This document shows positions 1 to 10,842 of a stretch of DNA of 42,224 nt, in pieces; the first letter of the stretch is position 1, and every line of letters begins with the position of its first letter. Origin of the DNA: Zygnema cylindricum (Eukaryota; Streptophyta; Zygnematophyceae; Zygnematales; Zygnemataceae); assembly GCA_037447655.1 (NCBI GenBank), contig JBBHKE010000267.1, forward strand, positions 1 to 42,224, read 5' to 3'. Below the pieces are notes generated by a model. It worked only from the letters and a program-made list of their open reading frames with translations, was not told where the DNA came from and ran no database searches. The position numbers and the translations under genes were made by a program.

Positions 1-389
1 TCTTATATGTACGGATATTTAAATTTCACGACGGCGTACGATTTTTAATATTTTGTACGGATACATATATTAATGTATATAATCGTACAGCGAATATTCC
101 ATTTTTGTTGTTCCCAAATCAGCATAAACGCCGAAATTAGAATACACCTTTTTTTTTTTTTAATTGTTAATTAGCGTCAATGACGGTATATTTACTTCCA
201 CACTATTTAAACTTTGACACTAATAACGATGCACGGTGTATCTTGTCAGTGGTGAACTTACGTCGCATTTCAAACGGTGGGAAGCCACGGTACACCACAC
301 CAGGGAAAATTGTAACGAACCTATACTGTACCTGTCGTCAATTCGTAATTAAGTCCGTATGAATTTTGTAGACTTACCACTTGCCGGAG
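1..389. other. AT-rich intergenic sequence
   Basis: No gene, RNA or clear repeat was recognised here. The short open frames have no recognisable protein motifs. It ends at the TAA target-site copy of the transposon that starts at 393. Confidence 0.5.
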
Positions 390-392
390 TAA

Positions 393-1131
393 GGGTGGCG
401 TTCCATCAGACGAAAAGTGAGGTTGTTTACAGAAATTTGGACCTCTCCGTACTACGCCGTACCTCTTACTTTGTTTTTATACGCGAACAACATTATAGAG
501 AATCTAGCCAATATTCTCCAAAGGTCTGGGAGGTAACAGTGACCGTTGGATTTTTTTCCGCGAAGCATTCGCTTCGAAAGTTTCTGTAAATGGTGATGTA
601 CCTCGAGGAGGTACATCACCATTTACAGAAAAAATTGAGCCGCGACACGTTGGATAATGAATGTACGTGTCAAGGCGGCAACCAACGGAAATCGAAAAAT
701 TTCGCACATGATATATACATTCAAAAATTCAACAGAAATCACGAAAGTGATCTCGTAACGAGCTTTCGTCGCGCTATTTTTGTTACCGGCCATTCGTCAC
801 ACTATTTGTGGAAGCACTCATTCGTCACGCGAAAAAGAAGATACCCTAAAAATAATGAGCTGGCATCTGACAAGCGTTTGCGAAGAGTACAAAATGTGTG
901 TGGTACGATGCCCAGGTCCGCACGTACATGGTATGCAAATGAAGATTTCGAGTTGAAGTTGGTCGGTGTAAAAAATATTTGACGATTTTCAATATACGAT
1001 CTTATCTTACGTGGTACCACTCATTTCTGAGCACGTGGATTACACACTCTGCGCGAGAGAACAACGTTAAAAATGTTGCATTCTGTAATGTTGTTCGTAC
1101 GATTACAGAATTTCCTGATGGAACGCCACCC
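393..1131. mobile_element. 739-bp TIR transposon, PIF/Harbinger-like (copy E1)
   Basis: The left end GGGTGGCGTTCCATCAG is matched by its exact inverse at the right end (1115-1131). TAA at 390-392 and TAA at 1132-1134 form a 3-bp target-site duplication. G-rich TIRs plus TWA targets are the hallmark of the PIF/Harbinger group, and no transposase is visible, so this is probably a non-autonomous (MITE-like) copy. Its length and left subterminal sequence (GAAAAGTG..GTTGTTTAC, then a GACCGTTGGAT block) match the copies at 12519-14075 and 14260-15000. A perfect 24-bp hairpin sits at 581-631. The 130-aa open frame at 590-982 lies inside this element and shows no recognisable domain. Confidence 0.75.
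581..631. repeat. Perfect 24-bp inverted repeat with 3-nt loop
   Basis: Arm 581-604 pairs perfectly with 608-631 around a 3-nt loop, with CTCGAG at the centre. A smaller hairpin (CGAAGC-ATTC-GCTTCG) lies just upstream at about 561-576. The position within element E1 corresponds to the CTCC/GGAG hairpins in the related copies at about 12737-12756 and 13823-13862, so it looks like a structural part of the family. Confidence 0.85.
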
Positions 1132-1134
1132 TAA

Positions 1135-2007
1135 GAATCGAACTCTATTATTCATGCTCAGTTATTTCCATAGATGTCCTATGCGCATAAAACGCACGGA
1201 GTAAACTAACGATTACTACTTACTGTGCGGATAAAACAATTTCAAATTTTATAAAATTCGTCGTAAAATTTGTACTTTTTTTTTACTTTCAAATTTTAAA
1301 AATTTGAAATATTCAATACCCTAAAAAACTGAAAAGTGTAACGAACTAGCGGCGAGCGGCGGAATTTATGGCTTATCCAATGGCGGCTTCCTTTTGAAGA
1401 CGGACTGGAGGACAGATAAAAATACGCGCGCGCAAATGACGCAACTTTTCTTTTTTTTCAAAAATGTCCGTACAATTTTCCGTACAGTGTGAAACGTACG
1501 AAATTTACGAAACAAGCGAATACTACGTAGTTTTCGGAAAAAAATCAAAATCCGTACGAATTGGACATCTATGGGTATTTCATTTTTGTCCATTTTTATC
1601 TGTATTGTAGTACACCATGTGTCATTATCAGCAACAACCACTATAATTTTCGATTTTCCAACACCTAATTGTTATAAACTCTCGCTTTTTTCCAAATTAT
1701 TTACTAGTATGCCGCTATGAAATGGCCACGCTACAACTGTGTGTCGCTGTTACCGCCAATGTTCTTTTTGCCTCTTAAAAATATATTTTCTACGTGCACA
1801 GACGTCCAGTTTTCTATTGAAACCCACTGTCCGTAGGGTGAAAGAATCTCTCCTTTTTAGATGGCTTTACATTCTGATAGAAGTACAATGTACTCAAAGA
1901 TTCTTCTGAAGAAGAGAAAACACTATGTTCAATGCGTCAATTCACTTCGGCTAGTAGAAATGATTAATGTATTATATAATTTTTATCCATATTTTTTTTT
2001 GTTGTAG
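1135..2007. other. AT-rich intergenic sequence
   Basis: No supported gene. The 91-aa minus-strand frame at 1366-1641 has no recognisable motif. The end is a T-rich tract leading into TTGTTGTAG, which may be a 3' splice acceptor for the block that follows. Confidence 0.45.
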
Positions 2008-2156
2008 GGGCCGCGCAAGCGCAGGCCCCCTCTGTCACAAATTATGACGTACATCACCGGGAATACCGGCGTGTTAGAGCGTTGGCCCGCCGTAGTGCAA
2101 TGGCGCGCCTGGCTCTAGGACATCTGCTTTCCTGATCACAGATTGACCCCGCCCAG
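2008..2156 (+). other. Candidate orphan exon (GC-rich, splice-site bounded)
   Basis: A 149-nt GC-rich island in AT-rich DNA is preceded by a T tract and TTGTTGTAG and followed by a consensus donor CAG|GTAAGT at 2154-2162. All three forward frames stop inside it; the longest open stretch from the acceptor encodes about 41 residues rich in Ala and Arg before TGA. It therefore cannot be an internal coding exon. It could be a terminal coding exon with a 3'UTR intron, a non-coding exon, a gene remnant or chance. No homology is recognised. Confidence 0.25.
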
Positions 2157-2518
2157 GTAAGTATACTTGAAACGCTGCAATTTCTTCTTTTTATATCTTT
2201 TGGCGGGAAACGTTTTGGGAGGATAGTGTGGGAGAATGATGATTCCGCACGTGTGGGTTCGCATCGCAGTTGAAAGTTTTTAATGAGTGCGAAGAGTTGG
2301 AAATGGTATAGCATATAAGTCGTTTGTTCGTACTATATGTGCGTATTATATGGTAGTAATAGATTTTAACTTTTTAACACGTAGTTTGGGGAAACAGGAT
2401 CTAAATGTTTCCAATAGAGATCTATTGACAATGGCTGATAAAAACCTTTTAAATTGTAAAAAAGGAAAAATCCATAAGTCTAAGGAATGCTGTCGACTGT
2501 TTCGATCTACGGCTCGAT
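2157..2518. other. Intergenic sequence, nothing recognised
   Basis: No gene is supported. The overlapping short frames on the two strands are mutual shadows without recognisable motifs. Confidence 0.4.
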
Positions 2519-2960
2519 TTTTTCGACACACAAAACACCTTTTTTTCGCGCACACTTTCTACGATTTTTGATTGGCGACTGCCAATTGGAAGGTGAGATT
2601 TCTCCCTTTCAATCGGACCGTCGGATTGAAAATTGACAAGCATGTTTGGAGAAAAAAAAAATTAATGTTTTTTTCACCAATGAAAACATCTTCTGAGGGC
2701 ACACCTGTCGGCTTTCTGATTCGAGAATGCCAATCGGAAGATAAGAAATCTTGTCTTTTAATCGCAACCGTCGGACTAACTACCCGAATATTTAAATGTA
2801 TTTTTCGCCACTTAAAACGTCTTTTCTCGGCGCACACCAATCCGATTTTTGATTGGAGACACCCAATCGAAAGGTGAGAATCCTGCCTTTCAATCGCAGC
2901 CGTCGGATAAACAATCTGGCAAGTGTGTTCTGAGAAAAAACGTTTTAACTGGCGGAAAAA
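2519..2960. mobile_element. Three tandem, degenerate small TIR (MITE-like) modules
   Basis: Three modules of roughly 150 bp each repeat the same order: CGCCACTTAAAACGTCTTTTCTC, a GATTTTTGATTGG block, an AAGGTGAGAAT block, TTTCAATCGnAnCCGTCGGAT, then the inverse of the start. The best preserved module is 2801-2960, whose 37-bp ends (2801-2837 and 2924-2960) are imperfect inverted repeats. The same family recurs at 15194-15347, 36565-36809 and 36873-37093, where longer outer ends beginning TACACCGTGTATC are kept. Confidence 0.65.
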
Positions 2961-4561
2961 GGTTGCTTTATAACAATACACGGCGTACTGTACCGTACCT
3001 TTTTGGTCGTCAGTCCTCTAAACATTTTAGTGTCTCTAGGTAGAGAACCTTCCATTTCTTTTTTTTCTTTTTTCTCTTTTCTCTTTTCACTTTTCTCTCT
3101 CTATTTCTTTTGTCTTTTTTCATTTTTTTCCTTTTTACTCTTTTCTTCCTTTTCCTTTTCTTTATTTTCTATTTTCTTTTTCCTTTTTTCAAAAGATTTT
3201 AGTTACAAAAAAGAAAAGGCAGGTAAAGGTTTCGGCAGTTAGTGCAGCTGCTTTTGTACTTTAATTCCTAGATCCCTCGAGTCAATGAATTAATATTACT
3301 GAGAGATTAAATTTGTCAAAATTGTAATGCAAAAAGAAAGGCAAAGAAAAAAACGAGAGCAAAAAAAAATATAAAAAACACGAAACAAAAACACATGAAA
3401 TGAAAACATAAGTTCTCAAAACGGGAAACAAAAAAAAGGGGGAAAAATAAAGACTTATTTTTTATTGAAAACTTAGACGAAAAAAATCGTTTTTATAAAT
3501 CTTGAATTTAATTCGAAAACCCCATTTACAAATATTTCGATTTCAATATTTCCATTATAAAAATTTGAAGTAATTTTAGTTTTCAGAAAAAAAAACTAAA
3601 AATTTTGTTTACAGCTCCTAATCTCCTATACAAAAAAAAGGTTCAAAAAAAAAAGCCTAAAAAACAAAAGAAAAAATCCACAAAAATCTTTTTTTTTCTC
3701 AAAAATTTCCCAAAGTTTTTTTTTTCTCATCAAGCGGAATTCTCGTGGAGGATGACGTATTCTCGACTGTTTCCTCTCCCCCCCCATCCTCCCATCCCCC
3801 CGGCCCCCCAAAAAATAGGGGTCAAGAAAACTAAACAATTATTGGAAATTGAATTGATTACAGTATCTTTAAAAAATCGCATATATGTTGTCTTTTTATT
3901 TAGCTTCCTATTTTCATATTTTTGTACCTTTTTATTTTTCTTTCTATAGCGAAATTCCCCCCTGTATACATACATACTATACATATAATATATATAACAT
4001 TCTTGAGTTCGGCTTATATATACATGAAGACAAAAATCAATTCTATGCATTTAACTTATGTTAGTGCGTTGCCTAAGAAAACCAAAAAACCCAAAAAATA
4101 AATAAAAAATCCATATATGGTAAAAACTTTCTAAAACTGATTTAAAAATTAAATTTATATATATATATGGAGCTATTTTCCCCCCAGAAGAGTTTAGGTT
4201 AACCTCGTATATACTCCTAAAAAAAAAAAAAAAACCTCCAATTAACACACTCACGTACACCTAAAAAAATAACTAGTAAATAAATAAATAAATCTCAAAA
4301 AATCTCACCTGCTATTTCCAAATTTGAGAGTGTCTTTTTCCAAAAGTTCGTAATATCTTTGGGCTTCAATCCTCTCTCCCTGCATTTCTCAATACCCAAT
4401 AAACCCCAAAACCCTAAAAGAAATCTTAAAACGATGAAGTATTATCAAGGCCCCAAAAAATCACTGAACAAATAAATAAATAAATTAAATAAATAAATAA
4501 GAAAGAATGAGGAAAAAAAAAACAAAACAAATAATTAGAAAACATACAAAGAAATAACAAG

Positions 4562-4562
<1 letters not shown>
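2961..4562. other. Low-complexity intergenic sequence
   Basis: A pyrimidine tract of T/C runs fills about 3055-3195. A-rich sequence follows, with a short C-rich patch near 3778-3810. Open frames here are translated low complexity (Phe/Ser or Lys runs). No gene is supported. Confidence 0.6.

Positions 4563-4602
<40 letters not shown>
4563..4602. repeat. (AC)n microsatellite
   Basis: About 20 uninterrupted AC dinucleotides are visible. An AT/ATAC-rich stretch with further short CA runs follows up to about 4815. Confidence 0.95.
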
Positions 4603-4604
<2 letters not shown>

Positions 4605-4828
4605 AATACACTTAATATATAAACCCCACTTTATATACATATATACCCATACAAAAATACATATATACATATACACGTTACATATATATATATTACATAT
4701 GCATGTATATATGTCTATATGTATTATATATGTATAGCCATATAAATTATTAAAATATACATATATACATATATATACACACACATATACATATATACAT
4801 GCACACACACACATGATATAATATAAAA

Positions 4829-4875
4829 TATATCTATATCTATATCTATATCTATATCTATATCTATATCTATAT
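4829..4875. repeat. (TATATC)n microsatellite
   Basis: About seven tandem TATATC/TATCTA hexamers. This closes the AT-rich low-complexity stretch that begins near 4617. Confidence 0.9.
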
Positions 4876-6169
4876 GTCTATATAGATATTACAGCTATAC
4901 AAAAGGTGGTAAGAATAGTGACATTGATAGGTGCGTTGTCGGTCTTCAACCGGCGCTCGCTTCATCAAAAGGTTCCATCACATCATCCGCTCTTTTAGCC
5001 CGGCACAAACAAAATCCGCGTCAATAAATTGCTTGCAGATCTCGAATTGAGGGCATTTCAACATATAGATCAACCCCAAGAAACGGGAAAAATAAATTAC
5101 GAAAAAAAGTACAGAAAGTACAAAAGAGGTGTCGCGCTTTTTTGTTGATTTATTAATTTATTTTTAGATTGATTTTGAAACTTAATTTAAAAAAATAAAA
5201 AATGGAGAGACTTACTTCACAACACTTTTTGTATTAAAATTTTCGTCCTCTGTTTGTACCATCCTGAAAATTAAGTCGAAAGAAAAAAAAAAAAAAAGAG
5301 TTTCACATAATTAAGTTACACATAATTAATTTTACAACTTTTTTTTGCCAGGTAATAAAATTTCATAAACTTATTTTCACATAATTAATTTATAGTGCAA
5401 ACTTTATCGTATTTAATTCTGCATATTTGAATTGGCGTATTTAATTTCACATTCAAAGTTTTAATAGTCAATTTCGCAAATATTAAATTTGCAAATTTTA
5501 AGTCAGCAAATTTTAATTTCAAAACTTTTTAATTGCAAAATTTTAAATTTCACATATTTAACTTTCACATAATCATGTTCACAAATTTAATTTCGCAAAT
5601 CTAATTTTACAAAAAACTTGATTCCTCCAATTCTATGGTTTTTTTAGGGTTTTCATAGGTTTTTCACAGCTTTCTAGGTTTTTTTTTGGGATTTTGAAGG
5701 GTTGTTTCTGGATTTAACGTTTCTATACCGTTTTCTAGGTTTGCTAAGGATTTAGGATTTTTTTCGGGCTTTTAAGAGTTTTCTAGGGAATTTTCCATGT
5801 TTGATCAATATCTTACGGTTTTTCATGGTTTTTTACGTTTATTTCGGATTTTTTCACAGCTATTTGGATTTTTTTTTACGGCTTTTCAATATTTTTTTAT
5901 GGTTTTTCAGGGTTCTTTTGCAGGATTTTAGGGCTTTCTACAGTTAATTATAATTTTTTGACGTTTTTCTAGGGTTTTTTTTTGACGTTTTTTTAGGGTT
6001 TCTTTTGTGTTTTTCTAGGGCCTTTTCCCTCTTTCAGCTCAGTTTTTCTTTATTTTCGGGTTTTTTCGGGATTTTAAGGGTTTTTCTAGGGTTTGTGTCT
6101 ACCTGTACTGCAAAACTGCGTGCTGCTTGCTGCAGGAGGGGTGGTCGGTGGGGACGTCCACTACCTGGT
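4876..6169. other. AT-rich degenerate repeats
   Basis: Roughly 5290-5640 repeats variants of TTCACATAATTAA / TTTCGCAAATTTAA. Roughly 5640-6090 repeats T-rich variants of TTTTCTAGGGTTTT, reminiscent of decayed TTTAGGG telomere-type repeats, but with irregular spacing. No gene is supported. Confidence 0.55.
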
Positions 6170-6541
6170 GGGGGGGGGGGGAGAGAGAGGGGGAGAAAGA
6201 GAGAGGAGCGAGAGAGAGGGAGAGAAGAGAGAGGGGAGATAGGAAAAGATAGGAAGAGAGAGCGAGGGAGAGAGGGAGAGAGGGAACGAGGGAGTGAGGG
6301 AGAGAGGGAGAGAGGGAGCGAGGGAGAGAGGGAGAAGAGAGCGGGAGAGAAAAGGAGCGAGCGAGCGAGACAGACAGAGAAGGGAGAGAGAGGGAGAGAG
6401 GGAGTGGGCACAAGCGAGAGAGAGAGAGGGAGAGCGAGAGGGAGAGAAAGAGGGAAGAAGAAGAAGAGGGAGAGGGCGAAGGAACGTGAGTAGGGGGGAC
6501 GAGAGAGCAAGAGGGAGAGAGGGAGAGAGGGAGAGAGAGAC
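6170..6541. repeat. Long homopurine GA/GGGA tract
   Basis: An almost pure purine strand of about 370 nt, built from GAGAGAGGGA-type units after a G run at about 6170-6180. The long open frames on both strands (Arg/Glu runs forward, Ser/Leu/Pro runs reverse) come from the repeat and are not genes. Confidence 0.9.
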
Positions 6542-6778
6542 CCAACCAAAGAAACAAAAAAGAATAATTTTCCAAAAAGAAAACTATATTTTCGCTTCAC
6601 TATTCGGAAAAGGTTTAGAAGACCAGAAAAAAACAAATGTGACATGACGCATGTCGTTGACAGTCTCGAAAAAAAAGGAAGTAACGGAAAAAAAGGAAAA
6701 AAGAAAGGGAAAGAAAAGAGAAAGAAAAAAGTGATGGAAAAGAAAGAAAGAAAAAAAGGATAACATTAAAATCACATA

Positions 6779-6781
<3 letters not shown>

Positions 6782-6817
<36 letters not shown>

Positions 6818-6844
6818 AAAAAAAAAAAAAAAAAAAAAAAAAAA
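6782..6844. repeat. Poly(A) tract with ACA tail
   Basis: About 60 nt of A, broken once by a T, followed by CAACAACAACAAC. It could be a retroposed poly(A) tail or simple slippage; the sequence immediately upstream shows no recognisable retroposon body. Confidence 0.85.
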
Positions 6845-7019
6845 CAACAACAACAACAAAAGAAACAAACAAATAAACAAACATAAAAAACCCTTTCTTT
6901 TACTGATACCTATCGGCATTTTTCTGATTTATTTTAGTTTTACAGCCGGTTATTGATGTTAAAAGAAAAATAATGGGATTAAAAATAAGGGGTCTAAAGG
7001 GGTACATAGACCCACTCAC

Positions 7020-7490
7020 TCTTCTCTCTCTTCCAAACAAATAACAACTTTGTCGATGGATGTATAAAGGTTCTGAAGTCTCTCCCTCCCCCCGCCCCCC
7101 CCCAAAAGTAAGAAACTCTCTCCCTCTTTGAAAAAATTCAGTCGCCGTCGATTTTTCGAGCTCAAAAATGAACCGCAACTTTTTTACCTCAAAAATTATA
7201 ATATTCCATAATAAAACAAAAAAGAATATTAACAATACCAATAATAAATAATAAACAAACAAAAATATAATGAATAATACACACTAATCTTGGTGAGGGG
7301 TCGTAGTTTATGTACCGTTGAGAGGCTATCCCTCTTTAAAAAATATAAAACAAATGAATAATGGACAAATGAATAACAATGAAAAAACCGCACTAATTTT
7401 GGTGAGGAATAGTAGCTTTGTACCATTGAGAGGCTCTCCCTCTTTGAAAACGTATAATCTCCATCGAGTGGTCGGTTTTCGAGCTTCCGG
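7020..7490. repeat. About 100-bp repeat, three diverged copies
   Basis: Copies around 7020-7165, 7265-7345 and 7385-7490 share an ACTAATnTTGGTGAGG block, a GTACCnTTGAGAGGCT block and CTCCCTCTTTGAAAA. In two of them this is followed by a CGAGnGGTCGGTTTTCGAG-like block. No coding function is apparent. Confidence 0.6.
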
Positions 7491-7668
7491 AGGCTCGGTA
7501 AATAAGAGAGTAACACCTGTCACAAAAAAAATCGCGATACTAAATAAAATGGAATATGAGGTTCAAGCCAATATATGCCCCATGTATGTCCATAAAAAGG
7601 ACAAAAAGGGTACAAATGGGTGGAATCGGGTAAAGATGGGCAAAATGGGTGAAAATAGGAAAAAATGA

Positions 7669-7990
7669 GAAAAAATGAAAAAATGGGAAAAAAATGAAAA
7701 AATGGGAAGAAATGAGAAAAAAATGGGAAAAGGTGAGAAAACATGAGAAAAAATGGGAAAACATGGAAAAGGTGAGTAAAAATGGGTAAAAATGGAAAAA
7801 AGAGAAAAATTGGTAAAACGGGCAAATGGGCAAAAAAGGGTAAAATGAGCGACAATGAGTAAACATGGGGAAAAAATGAGAAACAGGGATGAAAAATGGG
7901 TAAAAATAAGTAAAGATGGGTGAAGATGGGTAAAGGTGAGAAAAAAAGGGGGACAAGGGGTAAAAATAAGTAAAAATGAGTAAAAAAGGA
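7669..7990. repeat. Degenerate GAAAAAATGG minisatellite
   Basis: Tandem imperfect units of about 10-13 bp (GGGAAAAAATGA and variants) run through the stretch. They yield stop-free reverse frames of Phe/Pro/His-rich peptide that should not be called as protein. Confidence 0.85.
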
Positions 7991-9161
7991 TGAAACAAAT
8001 GGGAATAAAAAAGAGGATGGAAATGCACCTTTCACTTTATTTGTCTCTTCTGCGAGTTTTCCAGATAGGGCAAAAGATGGCTGTGTCTGGTCTCCCCTCA
8101 AAAAAAAATAAAAAAAAATTACATTCCATTCAAAGAAGAAAAACAAGTTCTTTCTATTTTTTATCGAAAAAAAGTAAGTTTCTTTTCAGTTTCCATTGGA
8201 AGAAAGTACCTCTTTTCTATCGAAAAAAACTAAGTTCTCTCTACTTTCCATATGAAGAAAATTCTATTGAAACAATACTCATCGACTCCGAAAGCAAATA
8301 ATATTTTCTTGACAAAGTATTTTTGGTCCAAATAATAGTTGTTTGATTAAAGGATGATATTTTATTTAATTTAGAACACTTTTTATTTATTTTGGGACGC
8401 TTTTATATTTATTTTAGAACGGTTTTTTCTTTGGTTTAGAAAGGTTTTTGTTTCTTTTTATTTTAGAAAATATTCCTCATTTGAAGACTTTTCTTTGATA
8501 CGCAAAAGAAGTCTCCCTCTCTCCCTCTCCTTTCCCTCCATCCCTGCCTCCCTCTCCCTCTCTCCCTCTCGCCTGATTCAATATTCCAAGCCCAGTTATA
8601 AAAAAGCAAAAGTAGACAAATAACTGAAAATAAATAAATAAACAATCAAGCATATAAAAAATGAATCATAAACGAAATACAGAATAGAATAAATCAATAA
8701 ATAAACATTTCATACTTTTTATGCATGTAAAAAGAACGAACCGAAAACAAAGTTGCATAGGAGAGACAAAACAGAGAGAGCGAGAGAGAGAGAGAAACAA
8801 ATAAACAAACATCTCATTAATTTTTAGGCATGCAATAGTTGATACATTTGCCAAAAGTGATGCATCTTTCGTTTCCATAAAAGTAAAAACATCAGAAGTT
8901 GCCTTTTCAAAATCAAAGGATAACTGAATATTTGGAAGTTCAAGAAGAAAATCGTACAAGAAAAACAAAAAAAAAACATTTTCTGACAGGAAAAATGCTG
9001 AAATTAGGCCATTTTTAAGTGAATATATGGCTGAAAAAAATATTCACACATGAGTATTACATACTGTTTTGTTAATGCTTGATAGAAAAGAAAAAAAAAA
9101 AAAACCCATGAATGGAATAATACAAAAATATCACGGAATAATAAATATTTAATATATATTT
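7991..9161. other. AT-rich intergenic sequence with simple repeats
   Basis: Roughly 8120-8260 holds about three diverged units sharing TATCGAAAAAAAnTAAGTT. A CT-rich stretch lies at about 8510-8570 and a (GA)n run at about 8772-8792. No gene is supported. Confidence 0.5.
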
Positions 9162-9300
9162 TACTTTACCTTCAATTGTTCCTTAAGAGATGGTTTGACT
9201 TTACCTTCTTTTGTTCCTAAAGATATGGTTTGACTTTACCTTCTTTTGTTCCTCAAGATATGGTTCGACTTTACCTTCTTTTGTTCCTTATTTTCGAGGT
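9162..9300. repeat. 35-bp tandem repeat, four copies
   Basis: The start of each unit (ACTTTACCTTC) falls at 9163, 9198, 9233 and 9268, an exact 35-bp period. Each unit continues with TTTTGTTCCT and AAGATATGGTTTG. The first unit is the most diverged. Confidence 0.9.
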
Positions 9301-9803
9301 TTTTCGTAGTAGCTTCCATTGCCGAAATGGAGTCCTTCCCAAAAGCCTCTTCGATTCTAGTCTCTCCTTCTCTTTTTCTCTCCCCTCCATCTCCTTCATC
9401 CCTGTAATTCAGTGTCTTTTCTATTGTATCAGTTTCTCATTTCCTAATTTTCTAAATTTGTTTTCTGCCATTTTCTTAGTTCAGTCCAAGTCACTACTTT
9501 GTTGTGAAAAATCAAATTCTCAAATAACATTTAAGAAACCATAGCCCAAAAAAAAATCACGAAAAACGTCAAAAAGAACCCTAAAATAAAACAAACCCGA
9601 ATTTGAATTACTCTTAACAGACCCTGAAAAAATCGAGCAACCTTCAGGAATCTGTCACAAGTTAAAGAGTCAAAAGAAAATACAAGGTTTCAGAATTAGG
9701 GTTTCAGGATTAGGGTTATTTGATTCTCATTTACAGCCCATTTGAATGGTTTGTATTTATATTTGTTTTAGGGTTGCTAATTAAGGTTTTAATGGTTTTA
9801 GGG
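9301..9803. other. 3' flank of the RS-rich gene
   Basis: No separate gene is recognised. On the minus strand this lies just downstream of the stop codon at 9804-9806 and may hold the 3'UTR. Several AGGGTT / TTTTAGGGTT motifs occur at about 9690-9805. Confidence 0.4.
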
Positions 9804-10842
9804 TTACTTTAAATTCTCATGTTGCGTTCCATTTTGAGGGCCCCCATCACTTTCAAATCGACTGCTCCGACTATCTCTCTCTCTCTCCTTTCCCTCTTTC
9901 CTTTTTCCCTTTTCTCTGTCATGGCCATCTTCTCTAGTAATGGGCCGATGAGGAGGAGGAGGAGGCAACTCCTCTTCCTCAGAATATTCCCCTCTCCTAG
10001 CCGACCTCCCTCTTTCTCGCTCTCCCTCCCTCTCTCTCCTCTTTTCTGGCGATCGATATCGACTTCCTCTACCCCCTTCATCACGGTCAAAATCTTCTCT
10101 ATCCTCCTCTCCTCCCCTACTTCCACGATTTCCTTCCTTCCGAAAAGAACTTCGCGATTCATCTTCCTGAAATCGTCCACGAACTTCTCCTCCTCTCTCC
10201 CCGTGATTTCGCTGTTCCTGACGAAAAACTCTTCCTCTCTCTTCCTCATCTTCTTGGCCTCGATAGTCACGACTATAATCACGGCGTGAACTTCCTCTCT
10301 CTCCCCTTCCCCCCCTCTCTCCTCTCTCATCTCTCTCTCTTTCTCTCGTTGAATCACTTCGACCGTGATCACGATAAGAAGATGAATCGAGTCTCTCACT
10401 CTCATCATTCCGGACCCTTCCTCTGTTCCCTCTCCCATAATCATTATCTTGTGGCCTCCGTACATCCCTCCTCTCGCGTTCTTCATCTCTCTCTCTTTCT
10501 CTCCCCTGCAACTTTCCTTTACTCGTGCGCGAAGACGGAGGTGGGGCACGAGAACGAGGGGTTGGAGAGGGAGAGGGAGATGCTGAGGGAGAGGAATGAG
10601 AGGGCGAAGGAGAGGGAGACGGCTTTTTTTTAGGCCGTGGCGGTGGGGAAGGAGATGTGCTTCTGTTAGGAGAGAGGCTTCGTATCCTACCGTTATTAAT
10701 GTCACGTTCTTCTCGAGCTCTACGAATTCGTTTTGTACGCGGAGAAGGGGAGCGAGTAGGACGACGAGGAGAGGGAGAGGGAGAGGGAGAAGGAGACTCT
10801 GATTCAGACGGAGCAGGAGATTGTGAACGGGATGGAGATTTC
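9804..10842 (-). CDS. Arg/Ser/Glu-rich splicing-factor-like protein, terminal exon
   Basis: This is the last coding exon of a minus-strand gene: 345 residues and TAA, entered at 10842 from an acceptor with a long T-rich tract ending GGGTCCAG (phase 2, so upstream exons are missing). The first part is RS-like, with KSPSRSQSP, runs of Ser-Pro, a basic stretch TKRIRRAREERD, and Pro-rich segments before PRPKKKP. The second part is dominated by Arg-Glu/Arg-Asp alternation with Gly-rich patches and a run of five prolines. This composition is typical of SR-related spliceosomal proteins (SRRM, cyclophilin-RS or Luc7-like tails), but no folded domain is in this exon, so the family cannot be named. The frame stays open through eight consecutive A (coding Lys-Lys-Lys). 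Two shifted frames are also long because of low complexity; I chose this one because it matches the splice phase and gives RS/RE dipeptides. No upstream exon was found before 12.5 kb. Confidence 0.6.

Noticed and set aside
590-982. 130-residue forward frame
   Set aside because: It begins in the hairpin of transposon E1 and fills that non-coding element. It has no recognisable domain.
6005-6647. Long open frames on both strands (Arg/Glu-rich or Ser/Leu/Pro-rich)
   Set aside because: They are translations of a GA purine repeat, which lacks stop codons in most frames. There is no non-repetitive content.
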